Assembly: GCA_046348685.1 (NCBI GenBank)
Contig: JAXMDT010000003.1
Location: forward strand, 138,919 to 202,918
Source: JAXMDT01 sp046348685
GTDB taxonomy: Bacteria; Pseudomonadota; Alphaproteobacteria; Rickettsiales; UBA998
Reading direction: 5' to 3'
Length of the DNA: 64,000 bases
This document shows positions 15,852-24,936 of this stretch, piece by piece. The translations under genes were made by a program, and so were the position numbers. Within the stretch, counting starts at the first letter, position 1. Each line of letters begins with the position of its first letter. The notes below the pieces were generated by a model. That model saw only the letters and a program-made list of their open reading frames with translations. It was not told the DNA's origin and searched no databases.

Positions 15852-17153
15852 TTACTTTTTCTGTAAACAGATCATGAAAAACCCATCCATTCCACCTTGC
15901 GCCGCACCATAATAAGGCAATGTACGGATTCCGCCATTTGGTAAAATCCATTCCGGCGGTACGCCGAGCGATGCAAAATCGGGCTGATGGACGGAAAAAG
16001 ACGCGTTTTTTGCTAAAAAAACAGAAATGATATCTTCGCCTTCTGCTTTAAGAAGAGAACAAACACAGTATACTAGCACGCCACCGACGGGCAGTAAGTT
16101 GGCTGCATGTCCGAGAAGAGAAGATTGCAGGTCGGTTAGTTTGAAGGTGTCCTCTGGATTACGATGAAACGCAACATCGGGGTGGCGGCGCATGGTGCCT
16201 GTAGCGCTGCATGGTGCATCTAACAAAATCGCATCGATAGGCCGGTCCGGTTGAAACGTTTTCGCATCGCTAACATAAACAGTTGCTTTTAAGCCGGTTC
16301 GTTTTAGGTTTCCCTCAACACGTTTTAACCGCGATGCGGAACGATCTACCGCCAGGACTTCTGCGCCAGCTGCCGCTAGCTGCATAGTCTTTCCGCCCGG
16401 AGCGGCGCATAGATCCAGCACTGTTTTGCCTTTAATATCACCGAGCAGTTTTACTGGTAAGGCAGCGGCTGCATCCTGCACCCACCATGCGCCCTCCTGA
16501 AATCCCTTAAGGTCTTGAACGGCCTGGGCATCTTTCAATCGCAGCGATCCGGTTGGAAGTTTTTCGGCATTGGGAAGTGTAAAAGAAGGATTGCGCAGGG
16601 AAATATCGAGCGGTGCTTCCGGAATATGTGCGGCGCTAATGGCTTCGGCGGTTTCATGGCCGTAATCCGCGATTAATGCCCGCTGTAGCCAGTCTGGAAG
16701 GTTACTAAGCGGCGAGGGTAGAGAAAGGGCATCGCGACTGCGATTGATTTTTTTCAATACGGCATTGGCGAGGCCTGCATGTTTGGGTGAGCGACTTTGT
16801 TTAACTAAGTCAACGGTCGTATCGATGGCGGCATAATCCGGCACATCCATCCATAAAAGCTGTGCGACACCTAATGCCAGCGCATCTTCGACGGTATGCG
16901 GCAATTTTTTGTCCGGCTGGTCAAGAGAGGCTTGAACAATGGCACGGATTTCGCCGCTACGTTTAAGGCAGAGCATTAACAACTGTTTGAGGAAAGCGCG
17001 GTCACGGCCTTCTAATGCAGCGACTTCGGCCGAATCCATAGCCTGGTCGAGGGCAATATTCTTGCGCATGATGCGATGCAAGAGTAGAAGGGCGGTCCGC
17101 CGCGCATTCGCGGGTGCCTTGACAAGTTTAGGAGCAGAGTACATTCTTCCCAT
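15852..17153 (-). CDS. rsmB: 16S rRNA m5C967 methyltransferase RsmB
   Basis: 433 residues. Residues ~1-150 are the NusB-like RNA-binding domain (ARRTALLLLHRI ... LANAVLKKI), and ~165-430 the Rossmann methyltransferase: SAM-binding LDLCAAPGGKT, DAPCSATG (catalytic Asp-Ala-Pro-Cys) and YCVCSLLKAEGE with the second Cys. It methylates C5 of a cytosine in 16S rRNA. It is divergent from the SDHAF4-like gene with only 20 bp between the start codons, so promoter elements must overlap coding DNA or be very compact. It heads the rsmB-rpe-gmhA-heparinase run. Confidence 0.95.
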   Translation of the reverse strand: MGRMYSAPKLVKAPANARRTALLLLHRIMRKNIALDQAMDSAEVAALEGRDRAFLKQLLMLCLKRSGEIRAIVQASLDQPDKKLPHTVEDALALGVAQLLWMDVPDYAAIDTTVDLVKQSRSPKHAGLANAVLKKINRSRDALSLPSPLSNLPDWLQRALIADYGHETAEAISAAHIPEAPLDISLRNPSFTLPNAEKLPTGSLRLKDAQAVQDLKGFQEGAWWVQDAAAALPVKLLGDIKGKTVLDLCAAPGGKTMQLAAAGAEVLAVDRSASRLKRVEGNLKRTGLKATVYVSDAKTFQPDRPIDAILLDAPCSATGTMRRHPDVAFHRNPEDTFKLTDLQSSLLGHAANLLPVGGVLVYCVCSLLKAEGEDIISVFLAKNASFSVHQPDFASLGVPPEWILPNGGIRTLPYYGAAQGGMDGFFMICLQKK

Positions 17154-17173
17154 GTTTCACCTATGGCTGCACT

Positions 17174-17323
17174 ATGGATAAAAAGCAACCGACGCCCACC
17201 CCTAAAGAATCTGGGATAAAAGAGAAAGAAAAAAGCACGCCTGACGAAGCAGGCGGTCCGAAAGGTCCAGAACCGACGCGTTATGGTGATTGGGAAAAAG
17301 CAGGACGCTGCATTGATTTCTGA
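17174..17323 (+). CDS. DUF1674 / SDHAF4-like succinate dehydrogenase assembly protein
   Basis: A 49-residue protein. The N-terminal half is a Lys/Pro/Glu-rich disordered stretch; the C-terminus GPEPTRYGDWEKAGRCIDF is the hallmark of the DUF1674/SDHAF4 family. In mitochondria SDHAF4 binds flavinated SdhA and helps assemble succinate dehydrogenase; a similar role is inferred in alphaproteobacteria. No sdh gene is in the window, but association of this family with rsmB is common in the class. Its last 41 bases overlap the first codons of the O-antigen-ligase gene in another frame. There is no strong ribosome-binding site before ATG 17174. Confidence 0.85.
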   Translation: MDKKQPTPTPKESGIKEKEKSTPDEAGGPKGPEPTRYGDWEKAGRCIDF

Positions 17324-18518
17324 GAAACTAACTTATGCCTGCTCTTGGCTGCTGATTCTGCTGCCTGTTCTGCTGCTCGCTGGTTCGGCAGCACCGGATA
17401 TTGCGTGTATTGTGATCGGTCTCGGGTTTTTGGCTTATTCTGCCAGCACACGCGACTGGGCATGGTGCCGCGCCAATTGGGTAAAGTTGGTAGCCATCAT
17501 CTATTTTTATATTGTCGTAAGGAGCATCTTTACGGAATTTCCTAAGGAATCGCTAGGGCGTTCGGCGCAGTGGATACGCTATCCGCTGTTGGCGGCAGCA
17601 ATCTGCTACTGGCTTTATGCGCTGCCCTTAGTCAAGAAATGGCTCCCAAAGACGTTGGTCCTGGCAGTTGCCTTTTTAATCATTGATATGGGTATTCAAT
17701 ATGTCACCGGTTTTGATGTTATCGGCCGGTCAAGCATCATAAGTGACGGGGGGGCAATGCGTCTGACAGGTCCTTACATTGCGCCTCGATCTGGTATTAC
17801 GCTGGTATGGCTGTGCTGGCCCGCTATCGCCTATTTGCTAATCAGCACCAAAAATTCCAAGGAAAAATTATGGGCTGCTCTGCTTTGGGGGGGCTGCATT
17901 GTTATTATTTTCCTCTCCGGTGAGCGGATGGCGACGCTGCTTGCGGGGCTGGGGTCGGTGTTGTTGATTTTGCTGGTGCAGGAAACGCGACGCATGGCAC
18001 TATGGTTGCTTCCAGTAAGTATTTTAGCGATTGGAGCATTGATCGCACTCAATCCCGCATTGGTCACACGTCAGGTCGATGCAACCGTAGCTGCCGCTGC
18101 TGAAGCGAAGAAATCACCATATGGTAGGCTTTGGGTGAGCAGTGCGAAGATTATTGCCGATGCTCCATTGTTCGGTGTTGGCGCTAAGCAGTTTCGTAAT
18201 GTTTGCCTGAAGAATCAGTATGGCGGTTCGGATATATTGAATTGTAATCTACACCCGCATCATCTTTACCTGGAGTGGTGGGTGGAGGAGGGGCTGGTCG
18301 GCTTGCTGTTGTTTATGGCGCTGATTGTTATTTGGACGAAAGAAGCATGGCGCTACTGGCGCATGCATACAGGAGATATCCTCTTTGTCGGGTTAATTAT
18401 TGCTTGTATTGTCAAACTCTTTCCATTTTCCACCGCAATCAGTTTTTTCGTCAACTGGTCGGCCATTCCGTTTTGGCTTTTAATGGGTTGGATGCTGGCA
18501 AAAATACGAGAGGCCTAA
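17283..18518 (+). CDS. O-antigen ligase/polymerase family membrane protein
   Basis: 411 residues with ~10-11 hydrophobic helices. The large periplasmic loop and following helices carry the Wzy_C-type pattern (YGRLWVSSAKIIADAPLFGVG ~ residues 280-300, then HPHHLYLEWWVEEGLVGLLLF), as in WaaL ligases and Wzy polymerases: an Arg-rich loop and the His in HxxYLxW. It would join or polymerise lipid-linked surface glycans in the inner membrane. As given, the start overlaps the SDHAF4-like gene by 41 bp; a TTG at 17313 is an alternative. Its stop codon abuts the ATG of yaaA. Ligase and polymerase cannot be told apart from sequence. Confidence 0.8.
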   Translation: MVIGKKQDAALISEKLTYACSWLLILLPVLLLAGSAAPDIACIVIGLGFLAYSASTRDWAWCRANWVKLVAIIYFYIVVRSIFTEFPKESLGRSAQWIRYPLLAAAICYWLYALPLVKKWLPKTLVLAVAFLIIDMGIQYVTGFDVIGRSSIISDGGAMRLTGPYIAPRSGITLVWLCWPAIAYLLISTKNSKEKLWAALLWGGCIVIIFLSGERMATLLAGLGSVLLILLVQETRRMALWLLPVSILAIGALIALNPALVTRQVDATVAAAAEAKKSPYGRLWVSSAKIIADAPLFGVGAKQFRNVCLKNQYGGSDILNCNLHPHHLYLEWWVEEGLVGLLLFMALIVIWTKEAWRYWRMHTGDILFVGLIIACIVKLFPFSTAISFFVNWSAIPFWLLMGWMLAKIREA

Positions 18519-19301
18519 ATGCTCATTCTTCTTTCGCCTTCTAAAACACTGGATATGTCTGTACGCGATTGGAAGCTGCCCACCAGTACGCCGGCGTTAC
18601 TTAAGGATACGAGCGAGCTGATGAAAAAACTTAAAGCGCTATCGGTGAAAGACATTCAAAAGCTCATGGATGTGAGTGAAAAAATTGCAATGCTTAATGT
18701 CGAGCGCAATAAGGCATTTATAATACCATTCACGGAAAATAATGCCGTTCCTGCGCTCTTTGCTTTTAAAGGTGATGTGTATGAGCCGCTGGAAGTAGAA
18801 ACCTATAGCAAAGCCGAGTTGAAATATGCGAATACGCATGTGCGCTCGCTTTCAGGTTTGTATGGGCTGCTTCGTCCGATGGATTTAATGCAGGCTTATC
18901 GGCTTGAGATGGGCGCATCGCTAAAAAACATCCGAGGCAAGGATCTTTATGCTTTCTGGGGCGATAGAATAACTGACCTTATCAATAAAGAAGCGTCGAC
19001 GCTTAAAAATCCTGTCATCGTTAATCTGGCATCGCAGGAATATTTTAAAGCCGTACAGCCGAAAAAATTGAAATACCCGCTAATCACACCGGAGTTCAAA
19101 GAATTTAAAGCGGGCAGTTATAAGATAATAGGCATTATGGCGAAGCGAGCAAGGGGTCTGATGACAAATTATGCGATTCGCCATAACATAAGTGATGCTG
19201 ATGCATTAAAAGCATTTTCAGCTGAAGGCTATAGTTACAATAGTAAGCTTTCAACGCAAAATCAGTGGATTTTTACCCGTAAACAGAAAAAGGCCGCATA
19301 A
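18519..19301 (+). CDS. yaaA: Peroxide-stress protein YaaA (DUF328/UPF0246)
   Basis: 260 residues, full length. Family blocks are present: LILLSPSKTLD at the N-terminus, HVRSLSGLYGLLRPMDLMQAYRLEMG in the middle, YAFWGDRIT, VNLASQEYFKAV, and IMAKRARGLMTNYAI towards the end. In E. coli YaaA lowers intracellular free iron under hydrogen peroxide stress and binds DNA through a helix-hairpin-helix motif. The ATG directly follows the stop codon of the O-antigen-ligase-like gene, so it is translationally coupled to it although the functions appear unrelated. Confidence 0.93.
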   Translation: MLILLSPSKTLDMSVRDWKLPTSTPALLKDTSELMKKLKALSVKDIQKLMDVSEKIAMLNVERNKAFIIPFTENNAVPALFAFKGDVYEPLEVETYSKAELKYANTHVRSLSGLYGLLRPMDLMQAYRLEMGASLKNIRGKDLYAFWGDRITDLINKEASTLKNPVIVNLASQEYFKAVQPKKLKYPLITPEFKEFKAGSYKIIGIMAKRARGLMTNYAIRHNISDADALKAFSAEGYSYNSKLSTQNQWIFTRKQKKAA

Positions 19302-19402
19302 AGATTCAATGCGGTAAAAAATTATAATAAATCGTCAATTGATCCACGCTTGTTTACTAATTATTTAGAGTCTTCAGCCTACCATCAGGCAAAGGTAAAT
19401 CT

Positions 19403-20050
19403 ATGGCGCATCCCACGATGATGGCTGAAATGCTGGCAACCAAGCTTTGTCATGATCTGACAGGGCCAATTGGTGCGGTTAATAACGGCGCGGAATTCAT
19501 CAGCGATGAAGATTTCTCCATGCAGGGAGACGCGCTGCAATTGATTACAGACAGTGCACGCGAGGCTTCGGTACGTCTGCAATTCTACCGTCAGTCCTAT
19601 GGCAGTATCAAAGGCGCTGGCGAAGTTAGCCTGGCAGAAAAAAAACAGCTTGTTTCCGGGTTTTTTAAAAATAGCCGTATCCAGGTCGACTGGCCTGATC
19701 TTTATGCCGATGCCGGCAATGTCTCTTTGGCGCAGCGGACGTCGCGCTTGATGCTAAATATGATTATTATTGTAGCCGGCACGATGATTAAAGGCGGCAC
19801 GCTGCACATCCGTATTGAACAGGATGGTGATGCCGATAAGGTCATTACTATCAAGGCGGAAGCCGACGTACTGAAGGTCGATCCGGAGGTTTTAAAAATT
19901 CTTGATCGTTCCAGCGATGCGCCGGAAATGTCGCCGAAGAATGTCCAGGTTTATTTTACGGCCAATCTCGTCAATGAGCTCACCGTTACGCTTTCTCATG
20001 CGCATCAAGACGGAACATTTTCGTTAATTGCGCGTAAATCCGCGGCATGA
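19403..20050 (+). CDS. chpT: ChpT-like histidine phosphotransferase
   Basis: 215 residues. The N-terminal DHp-like two-helix segment contains the phospho-accepting His17 in LATKLCHDLTGPIGAVNNG, and the C-terminal half is a degenerate, non-ATP-binding GHKL fold (SRLMLNMIIIVAGTMIKGG). In alphaproteobacteria ChpT relays phosphate from the hybrid kinase CckA to CtrA and CpdR, controlling cell cycle and motility. Neither CckA nor CtrA is in the window. The gene sits 108 bp upstream of cheA on the same strand, so its expression may be linked with chemotaxis, and it could alternatively exchange phosphate with a Che-system receiver. Confidence 0.85.
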   Translation: MAHPTMMAEMLATKLCHDLTGPIGAVNNGAEFISDEDFSMQGDALQLITDSAREASVRLQFYRQSYGSIKGAGEVSLAEKKQLVSGFFKNSRIQVDWPDLYADAGNVSLAQRTSRLMLNMIIIVAGTMIKGGTLHIRIEQDGDADKVITIKAEADVLKVDPEVLKILDRSSDAPEMSPKNVQVYFTANLVNELTVTLSHAHQDGTFSLIARKSAA

Positions 20051-20158
20051 CCGCCGCAGGTTTTTCTAAAATAAGTTGTATCCCTTTAAGAATCCATAAA
20101 AGTAGTTGTGTAATAATAATGATATCTATACTTCATTAGCTTATGCACAGGGCCACCC

Positions 20159-22849
20159 ATGGATGATCTGATCAGTGAATTTATTACGGAAACCTCGGAA
20201 AGCATTTCGATGCTGGATCAGGAACTCGTCAAGCTGGAGCAGAATCCGGAAGATACCGAAATTCTTAGCAATATTTTCCGCCTTGTGCATACGATCAAAG
20301 GCACCTGCGGCTTTTTGGGGCTGCCGCGTCTTGAATCCGTAGCGCATGCCGGGGAAAATGTACTCGGAAGAGTTCGGGATAAGGAAATCCCGGCATCGCC
20401 CGCAGCAATTTCACTGGTACTTGAAGCGCTGGATGCTATACGCAATATCATTGAATATCTTGCCGCGAACGGCAAAGAGCCTGAAGGCAACGACGACAGC
20501 CTGCGTTCGCGGTTAAATGAGTTTGCGCTAAGTGGGGGTAAAAGCACCGCCGCCGCCGCACCGACACCGCCGCCTGCACCAAAAATAGAGCCTGCCGATC
20601 CACTCAATCCAACAGAAGCAGAACTACAAGCCATTTTCGACGCCGCTCCAGGTCCTGGCGAAGCGCCGAAGGCTTTCGCACAAGAGCCGGCGAAGAAAGA
20701 GGAAGCCGCTGCATCCGTGCCGGTGGCAAAAGAATTGCCAAAGGCGATCAAGGAAGAGGCCATTCAACAAGGGCTGAAAACCGATGCCAAAGCCGGTCAG
20801 GATGCCCTTGCCAATCAAAGCATTCGCGTCAATTTGGACGTCCTTGAAAATCTGATGCGCATGGTTGGCGAACTAGTATTGATTCGTAACCAGTTGCTGC
20901 AAATATCGCGTACACGTGACGATAGTGAATTCAGCAGCCCGCTTCAGCAGCTCAGCCATATTACGACAGAGCTGCAGGAGGGCGTAATGAAAACACGCAT
21001 GCAGCCGATCGGCAATGCATGGTCAAAATTTCCGCGCCTGATTCGCGACCTATCGATGGAACTCAATAAGAAAATTGAGCTTAAAATGCTCGGTGCGGAA
21101 ACAGAACTGGATCGCCAGCTGCTGGAGTTGATCAAGGACCCGCTGACGCACATGGTACGTAACTCTTGTGATCACGGCCTTGAAGGACCGGAAGACCGTC
21201 TTGCAGCGGGTAAGCCTGAAACCGGCACCGTGACGCTCAGCGCGTATCACGAGGGTGGTCATATTATCGTCGATATTATTGATGATGGGCGCGGCATTTC
21301 TATTGAACGCGTCAAAGCAAAAGCTATTCAGAACAAGCTGGCAACGGAAGCCGAGATCGAGCAGATGTCAGAGCAGCAGATCATGCAATTCATTTTCCGC
21401 GCTGGATTCTCGACGGCAGAGAAGGTGACCAGTGTGTCAGGCCGTGGCGTTGGAATGGATGTGGTCCGCACCAATATTGAAAAAATTGGCGGCACAGTCG
21501 AACTCCAATCCAAAGTTGGCTTTGGCTCGACGTTCCATATCAAGATTCCGCTGACGCTAGCTATTGTATCCGTCATGATCGTCGAATCCTCAAAGCAGCG
21601 CTTCGCTATTCCGCAGATCAATGTCGTCGAATTGGTGCGCACCGGCAAAGACGCCGAATACAAAGTGGAAATCATCAATGGCACACCGGTGCTTCGCCTG
21701 CGCGAAACGCTGCTGCCGATGATTTCGCTGGCAAAGGTGCTAGGTATGCCCGAAACACCGTTCGATCATAAAAAAGAAAACCGTTATGTTGTGGTATGCC
21801 GCGTTGGAGCTAATGATTTCGGCCTGATTGTTGATAGCATTTATGATACCGAAGAAATCGTCGTGAAGCCGGTTTCCGAGAAGCTGTCTCATATTAACGT
21901 CTATTCGGGAAATACCGTGCTCGGCGATGGTAGCGTTATTATGATCCTTGATCCGACGGGTATTCTGCGCCGCATTGAAGGCGAAGCGCTGTCTGCTGCA
22001 GCGAAGGGCTCGCTAAGCACGGAAACAACAGATGAACTGCTTGCTGAAGATATGGTCAGCTTCCTGCTATTCAGTACCGGTGTTGGTGCGCCCAAAGCGG
22101 TGGCGCTTGAGCTGGTGGCGCGGCTTGAGGAGCTGGATGCCTCGCAGGTGGAATACTCCAATGGGCGTCCTGTGGTTCAGTACCGTGAGGATCTCATGTT
22201 GCTCACCACGACCGGCGACATGCCTATTCCAACAGAAGGTGCATTTGAAGCCATCGTATTTGCTTATGACGGTAAGTCCGTTGGTTTGGTGGTGAAGGAA
22301 GTGCTCGACATTCTCTCCGCTCCGCCACGCGTCCAAATCGGCTCCAAGGATGATACGTATCTTGGCAGTCTGGTCATGAATGGACGCACGACAGATGTGC
22401 TTGATGTTGGCAAGATGCTTTCCCGCATTCTGAATATTTCTGCGCATGTGGTTGGCACCCTCGGTAATCACTCCCAAGATATCCGCGTCTTATTAGTGGA
22501 TGACAGTATGTTCTTCCGCAATCTTACGGTGCCTTTCCTGACTGAAGTCGGCTATAAAGTAATGGCTGTTGCGGGTGCGGAAGAAGCGCTGGCGGCAATG
22601 AAGAAGCACCAATTCGATGTAATCGTTACCGATATCGAAATGCCAAAAATCGATGGATTCGAGCTCACGCGGCAGATTCGCAGATTACCGCAAGGTGCTG
22701 ATTTAAAAATAATTGGTTTCACAGCTACGTTCAGTGACGCTATTCAGGAAAGAGTCGTGCAAAGCGGCATGGATACCTGCATCATGAAGATGGAGCGTGA
22801 GAAATTGATTCTTGCTATTGCACATCATAATGAACTGGAGACGGTCTGA
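20159..22849 (+). CDS. cheA: Hybrid chemotaxis kinase CheA with C-terminal receiver
   Basis: 896 residues, longer than the usual ~650. Domains in order: HPt (1-110, phospho-His44 in RLVHTIKG); a Pro/Ala-rich linker (~120-215); P3 dimerisation helices (~220-290, NLDVLENLMRMVGELVLIRN); HATPase (~290-465; N-box HMVRNSCDHGLE, G1 DDGRGI, G2 GRGVGMDVV); a CheW-like P5 (~470-610); a second CheW-like segment (~640-750, VSFLLFSTGVGAPKAVALEL); and a receiver (~775-896, VRVLLVDDSMFF, VIVTDIEMPKIDG). It autophosphorylates in receptor arrays and phosphorylates CheY and CheB; the fused receiver may act as a phosphate sink or adaptation input. It is the first che gene of cheA-W-Y-B-R and overlaps cheW by one base (TGATG). 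Confidence 0.93.
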   Translation: MDDLISEFITETSESISMLDQELVKLEQNPEDTEILSNIFRLVHTIKGTCGFLGLPRLESVAHAGENVLGRVRDKEIPASPAAISLVLEALDAIRNIIEYLAANGKEPEGNDDSLRSRLNEFALSGGKSTAAAAPTPPPAPKIEPADPLNPTEAELQAIFDAAPGPGEAPKAFAQEPAKKEEAAASVPVAKELPKAIKEEAIQQGLKTDAKAGQDALANQSIRVNLDVLENLMRMVGELVLIRNQLLQISRTRDDSEFSSPLQQLSHITTELQEGVMKTRMQPIGNAWSKFPRLIRDLSMELNKKIELKMLGAETELDRQLLELIKDPLTHMVRNSCDHGLEGPEDRLAAGKPETGTVTLSAYHEGGHIIVDIIDDGRGISIERVKAKAIQNKLATEAEIEQMSEQQIMQFIFRAGFSTAEKVTSVSGRGVGMDVVRTNIEKIGGTVELQSKVGFGSTFHIKIPLTLAIVSVMIVESSKQRFAIPQINVVELVRTGKDAEYKVEIINGTPVLRLRETLLPMISLAKVLGMPETPFDHKKENRYVVVCRVGANDFGLIVDSIYDTEEIVVKPVSEKLSHINVYSGNTVLGDGSVIMILDPTGILRRIEGEALSAAAKGSLSTETTDELLAEDMVSFLLFSTGVGAPKAVALELVARLEELDASQVEYSNGRPVVQYREDLMLLTTTGDMPIPTEGAFEAIVFAYDGKSVGLVVKEVLDILSAPPRVQIGSKDDTYLGSLVMNGRTTDVLDVGKMLSRILNISAHVVGTLGNHSQDIRVLLVDDSMFFRNLTVPFLTEVGYKVMAVAGAEEALAAMKKHQFDVIVTDIEMPKIDGFELTRQIRRLPQGADLKIIGFTATFSDAIQERVVQSGMDTCIMKMEREKLILAIAHHNELETV

Positions 22850-23328
22850 TGAGCGGGCAATTGCAGGCAGTTGATAAATCCACTGCGATCTCGGTTGCTG
22901 ATGTCTCCCGGCATGGTTACGTTACTGTCAGGGTGGCAAACCAACTATTCGGTATACCTGTCACAAACGTACAGGATGTACTTCGTGCACAGAAAATTTA
23001 TGTCGTGCCACTGGCTCCCAAAGAAATTGCCGGTTCGATTAATCTGCGGGGTCGTATTGTGACGGTAATCGACCTTAGAAAACGTTTAGGCCTGCCGGAT
23101 TTCGAAGCGGAAGCCAAGGTTATGCATGTGGTCGTTGAGTCAGGCGGGGAGCCTTTCAGTTTAATGGTCGATGCAGTAGGCGATGTATTAACTCTTTCAC
23201 CGGAACGTGTTGAAAAAACTCCAACAAATCTTCGTGGCATCTGGCGCGAAGTCGCCACAGGCGTGTGTCGCTTGGATCAAGAGCTATTATTAATTGTAGA
23301 TATTCAAGCTATATTAACATTTTCATGA
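22849..23328 (+). CDS. cheW: Chemotaxis coupling protein CheW
   Basis: 159 residues, one CheW domain: YVTVRVANQLFGIPVTNVQD at the N-terminus, GSINLRGRIVTVIDLRKRLG in the middle (the typical NLRG block), LMVDAVGDVL and a C-terminal LLLIVDIQAIL. CheW bridges chemoreceptors and CheA in the membrane array. The start codon overlaps the cheA stop by one base, indicating translational coupling. No chemoreceptor (MCP) gene is present in the window. Confidence 0.94.
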   Translation: MSGQLQAVDKSTAISVADVSRHGYVTVRVANQLFGIPVTNVQDVLRAQKIYVVPLAPKEIAGSINLRGRIVTVIDLRKRLGLPDFEAEAKVMHVVVESGGEPFSLMVDAVGDVLTLSPERVEKTPTNLRGIWREVATGVCRLDQELLLIVDIQAILTFS

Positions 23329-23403
23329 AATGATCGTAAATACCCGGAACAGCGCACTTAACCGGGATTTATTAAGCACGGATTATGTGTCTGGAGAGCG
23401 ATC

Positions 23404-23772
23404 ATGAAAACCGCTATGGTGGTAGACGATTCAAAAATCGTCCGCAATGTAACGAAGAAGATTTTGGAGACGCTTGGCTATTCTGTCGTTGAGGCGGAAA
23501 ACGGTAAACTGGCGCTGGATGTATTTACCGCAAACCATCCCTCACTCATCATGCTAGACTGGCATATGCCGGAGATGGACGGCCTGGCCTTTTTGAAAGT
23601 ATTGCGCTCGTCAACGCCAGGCGGCGATAAGCCTGTCGTAGTTTTTTGTACTACGGAAACGGCCCTGAATCATATTCAGGAAGCGATCATAGCAGGCGCT
23701 AACGAATACGTCATGAAGCCTTTTGACGAAGAGATTATCCGCGGCAAGCTCCAACAACTCGGCCTGTTGTAG
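23404..23772 (+). CDS. cheY: CheY-type response regulator
   Basis: 122 residues, a single receiver domain. The acidic pair is DD (8-9), the phospho-acceptor Asp52 lies in IMLDWHMPEMDG, with a conserved Thr (FCTTE) and Lys (YVMKPFD). Phosphorylated by CheA, CheY binds the flagellar switch to change rotation. It lies between cheW (75 bp upstream, enough for an additional promoter) and cheB (14 bp downstream), with a GGAGAG-type ribosome-binding site. Confidence 0.93.
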   Translation: MKTAMVVDDSKIVRNVTKKILETLGYSVVEAENGKLALDVFTANHPSLIMLDWHMPEMDGLAFLKVLRSSTPGGDKPVVVFCTTETALNHIQEAIIAGANEYVMKPFDEEIIRGKLQQLGLL

Positions 23773-23786
23773 GAGATACCTTTAAA

Positions 23787-24935
23787 ATGGCCGCATCCGT
23801 GCAGACAACAAAGTCGCCTGTTAGAGTCATGATTGTTGATGACTCTGCGATCGTGCGCGGCCTCATTAGCAAAATGCTGGGCGAGCAACGCTCAATTGAA
23901 ATCGTTGCGACTGCCTTCGATGGCTTTTCAGCAATCGCGGAAATTCAACGCCACCATGTGGACGTTGTCATCCTTGATATTGAAATGCCGCGTATGGATG
24001 GGCTGACCGCGCTACCAGAACTGCTTAAAGTATCTCCGCACTCCAAAGTCATCATTGCCTCTACCATGTCGCAACGAAACGCTGAAATCAGCTTACGCGC
24101 TCTTAGCCTTGGCGCGAGTGACTATATCGCTAAGCCTACCTCACAGCGCGATAAGGAAAATAATGATCAATTTTACCGTGAGTTATTCGAAAAAATCATG
24201 GCGCTTGCGTCAGCCTCGTCGACGCCTGCCTATGTCAAGCCTGAGCAGGGGGCAGCGGCATCCATTCAGAAAACCCCGATGGGAAACGCTTTTAAAAGCG
24301 ATGCACCAGAAATCAAGAAAAATGCACTGGGCGATTCTTCTATCTATCCAAATAAGGTGCCGCGTGCGATTGCGATTGCCTCTTCCACGGGTGGCCCGCA
24401 GGCGCTTTTGAAACTTTTTGCGCATACAAAAGGCAGGCTAAGCCATTTGCCAATTTTTATTACGCAGCATATGCCGCCTAATTTTACGACGATTCTGGCA
24501 ACGAATATCCGCCAGACGGCGGAAAAGGACTGCCATGAGGCAGTCGATGGCGAAAAAGTAAAAAATGGCATAATTTATCTGGCGCCCGGCGACTTTCACC
24601 TTCAGCCGGTCGTGCGCGACCGCGAGGTTATGATCAGCCTGAACCAAAATCCGCCGGTGAATTTCTGCCGGCCTGCGGCTGATCCCATGATCGAATCGCT
24701 TCTGGATATTTATGGCCAGCATTTACTTGTCCTGGTTCTGACCGGTATGGGCTCCGATGGTTACCTTGCCGCACAAAAAGTCCATAAAGCGGGCGGTACG
24801 GTTATCGCACAAGACAAAGATTCCTCGGTGGTGTGGGGTATGCCGCGTGCGGTTGCAGAAAACCAGGCGTGCAGGGCAGTGCTCTCGCTCGAGGACATTC
24901 CTGCGTATCTCCTTAAAGCATGTAGGGAGGGCTAG
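23787..24935 (+). CDS. cheB: Chemotaxis protein-glutamate methylesterase CheB
   Basis: 382 residues. Receiver at ~12-130 (VDDS 17-20, phospho-acceptor Asp64 in VILDIEMPRMDG, then AKPTSQ). A linker leads to the C-terminal esterase (~190-380) with the catalytic triad: Ser in IASSTGGPQAL, His in TQHMPPNFT, Asp in TGMGSDG. It demethylates receptor glutamates and can deamidate glutamines when phosphorylated by CheA. One base separates its stop codon from the cheR start. Confidence 0.95.
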   Translation: MAASVQTTKSPVRVMIVDDSAIVRGLISKMLGEQRSIEIVATAFDGFSAIAEIQRHHVDVVILDIEMPRMDGLTALPELLKVSPHSKVIIASTMSQRNAEISLRALSLGASDYIAKPTSQRDKENNDQFYRELFEKIMALASASSTPAYVKPEQGAAASIQKTPMGNAFKSDAPEIKKNALGDSSIYPNKVPRAIAIASSTGGPQALLKLFAHTKGRLSHLPIFITQHMPPNFTTILATNIRQTAEKDCHEAVDGEKVKNGIIYLAPGDFHLQPVVRDREVMISLNQNPPVNFCRPAADPMIESLLDIYGQHLLVLVLTGMGSDGYLAAQKVHKAGGTVIAQDKDSSVVWGMPRAVAENQACRAVLSLEDIPAYLLKACREG

Positions 24936-24936
24936 G

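Noticed and set aside
19294..19314. CCGCAT/ATGCGG hairpin after yaaA as a terminator
   Set aside because: The 6-bp stem has a 9-base loop and is followed by an A-rich, not T-rich, tract on the plus strand.
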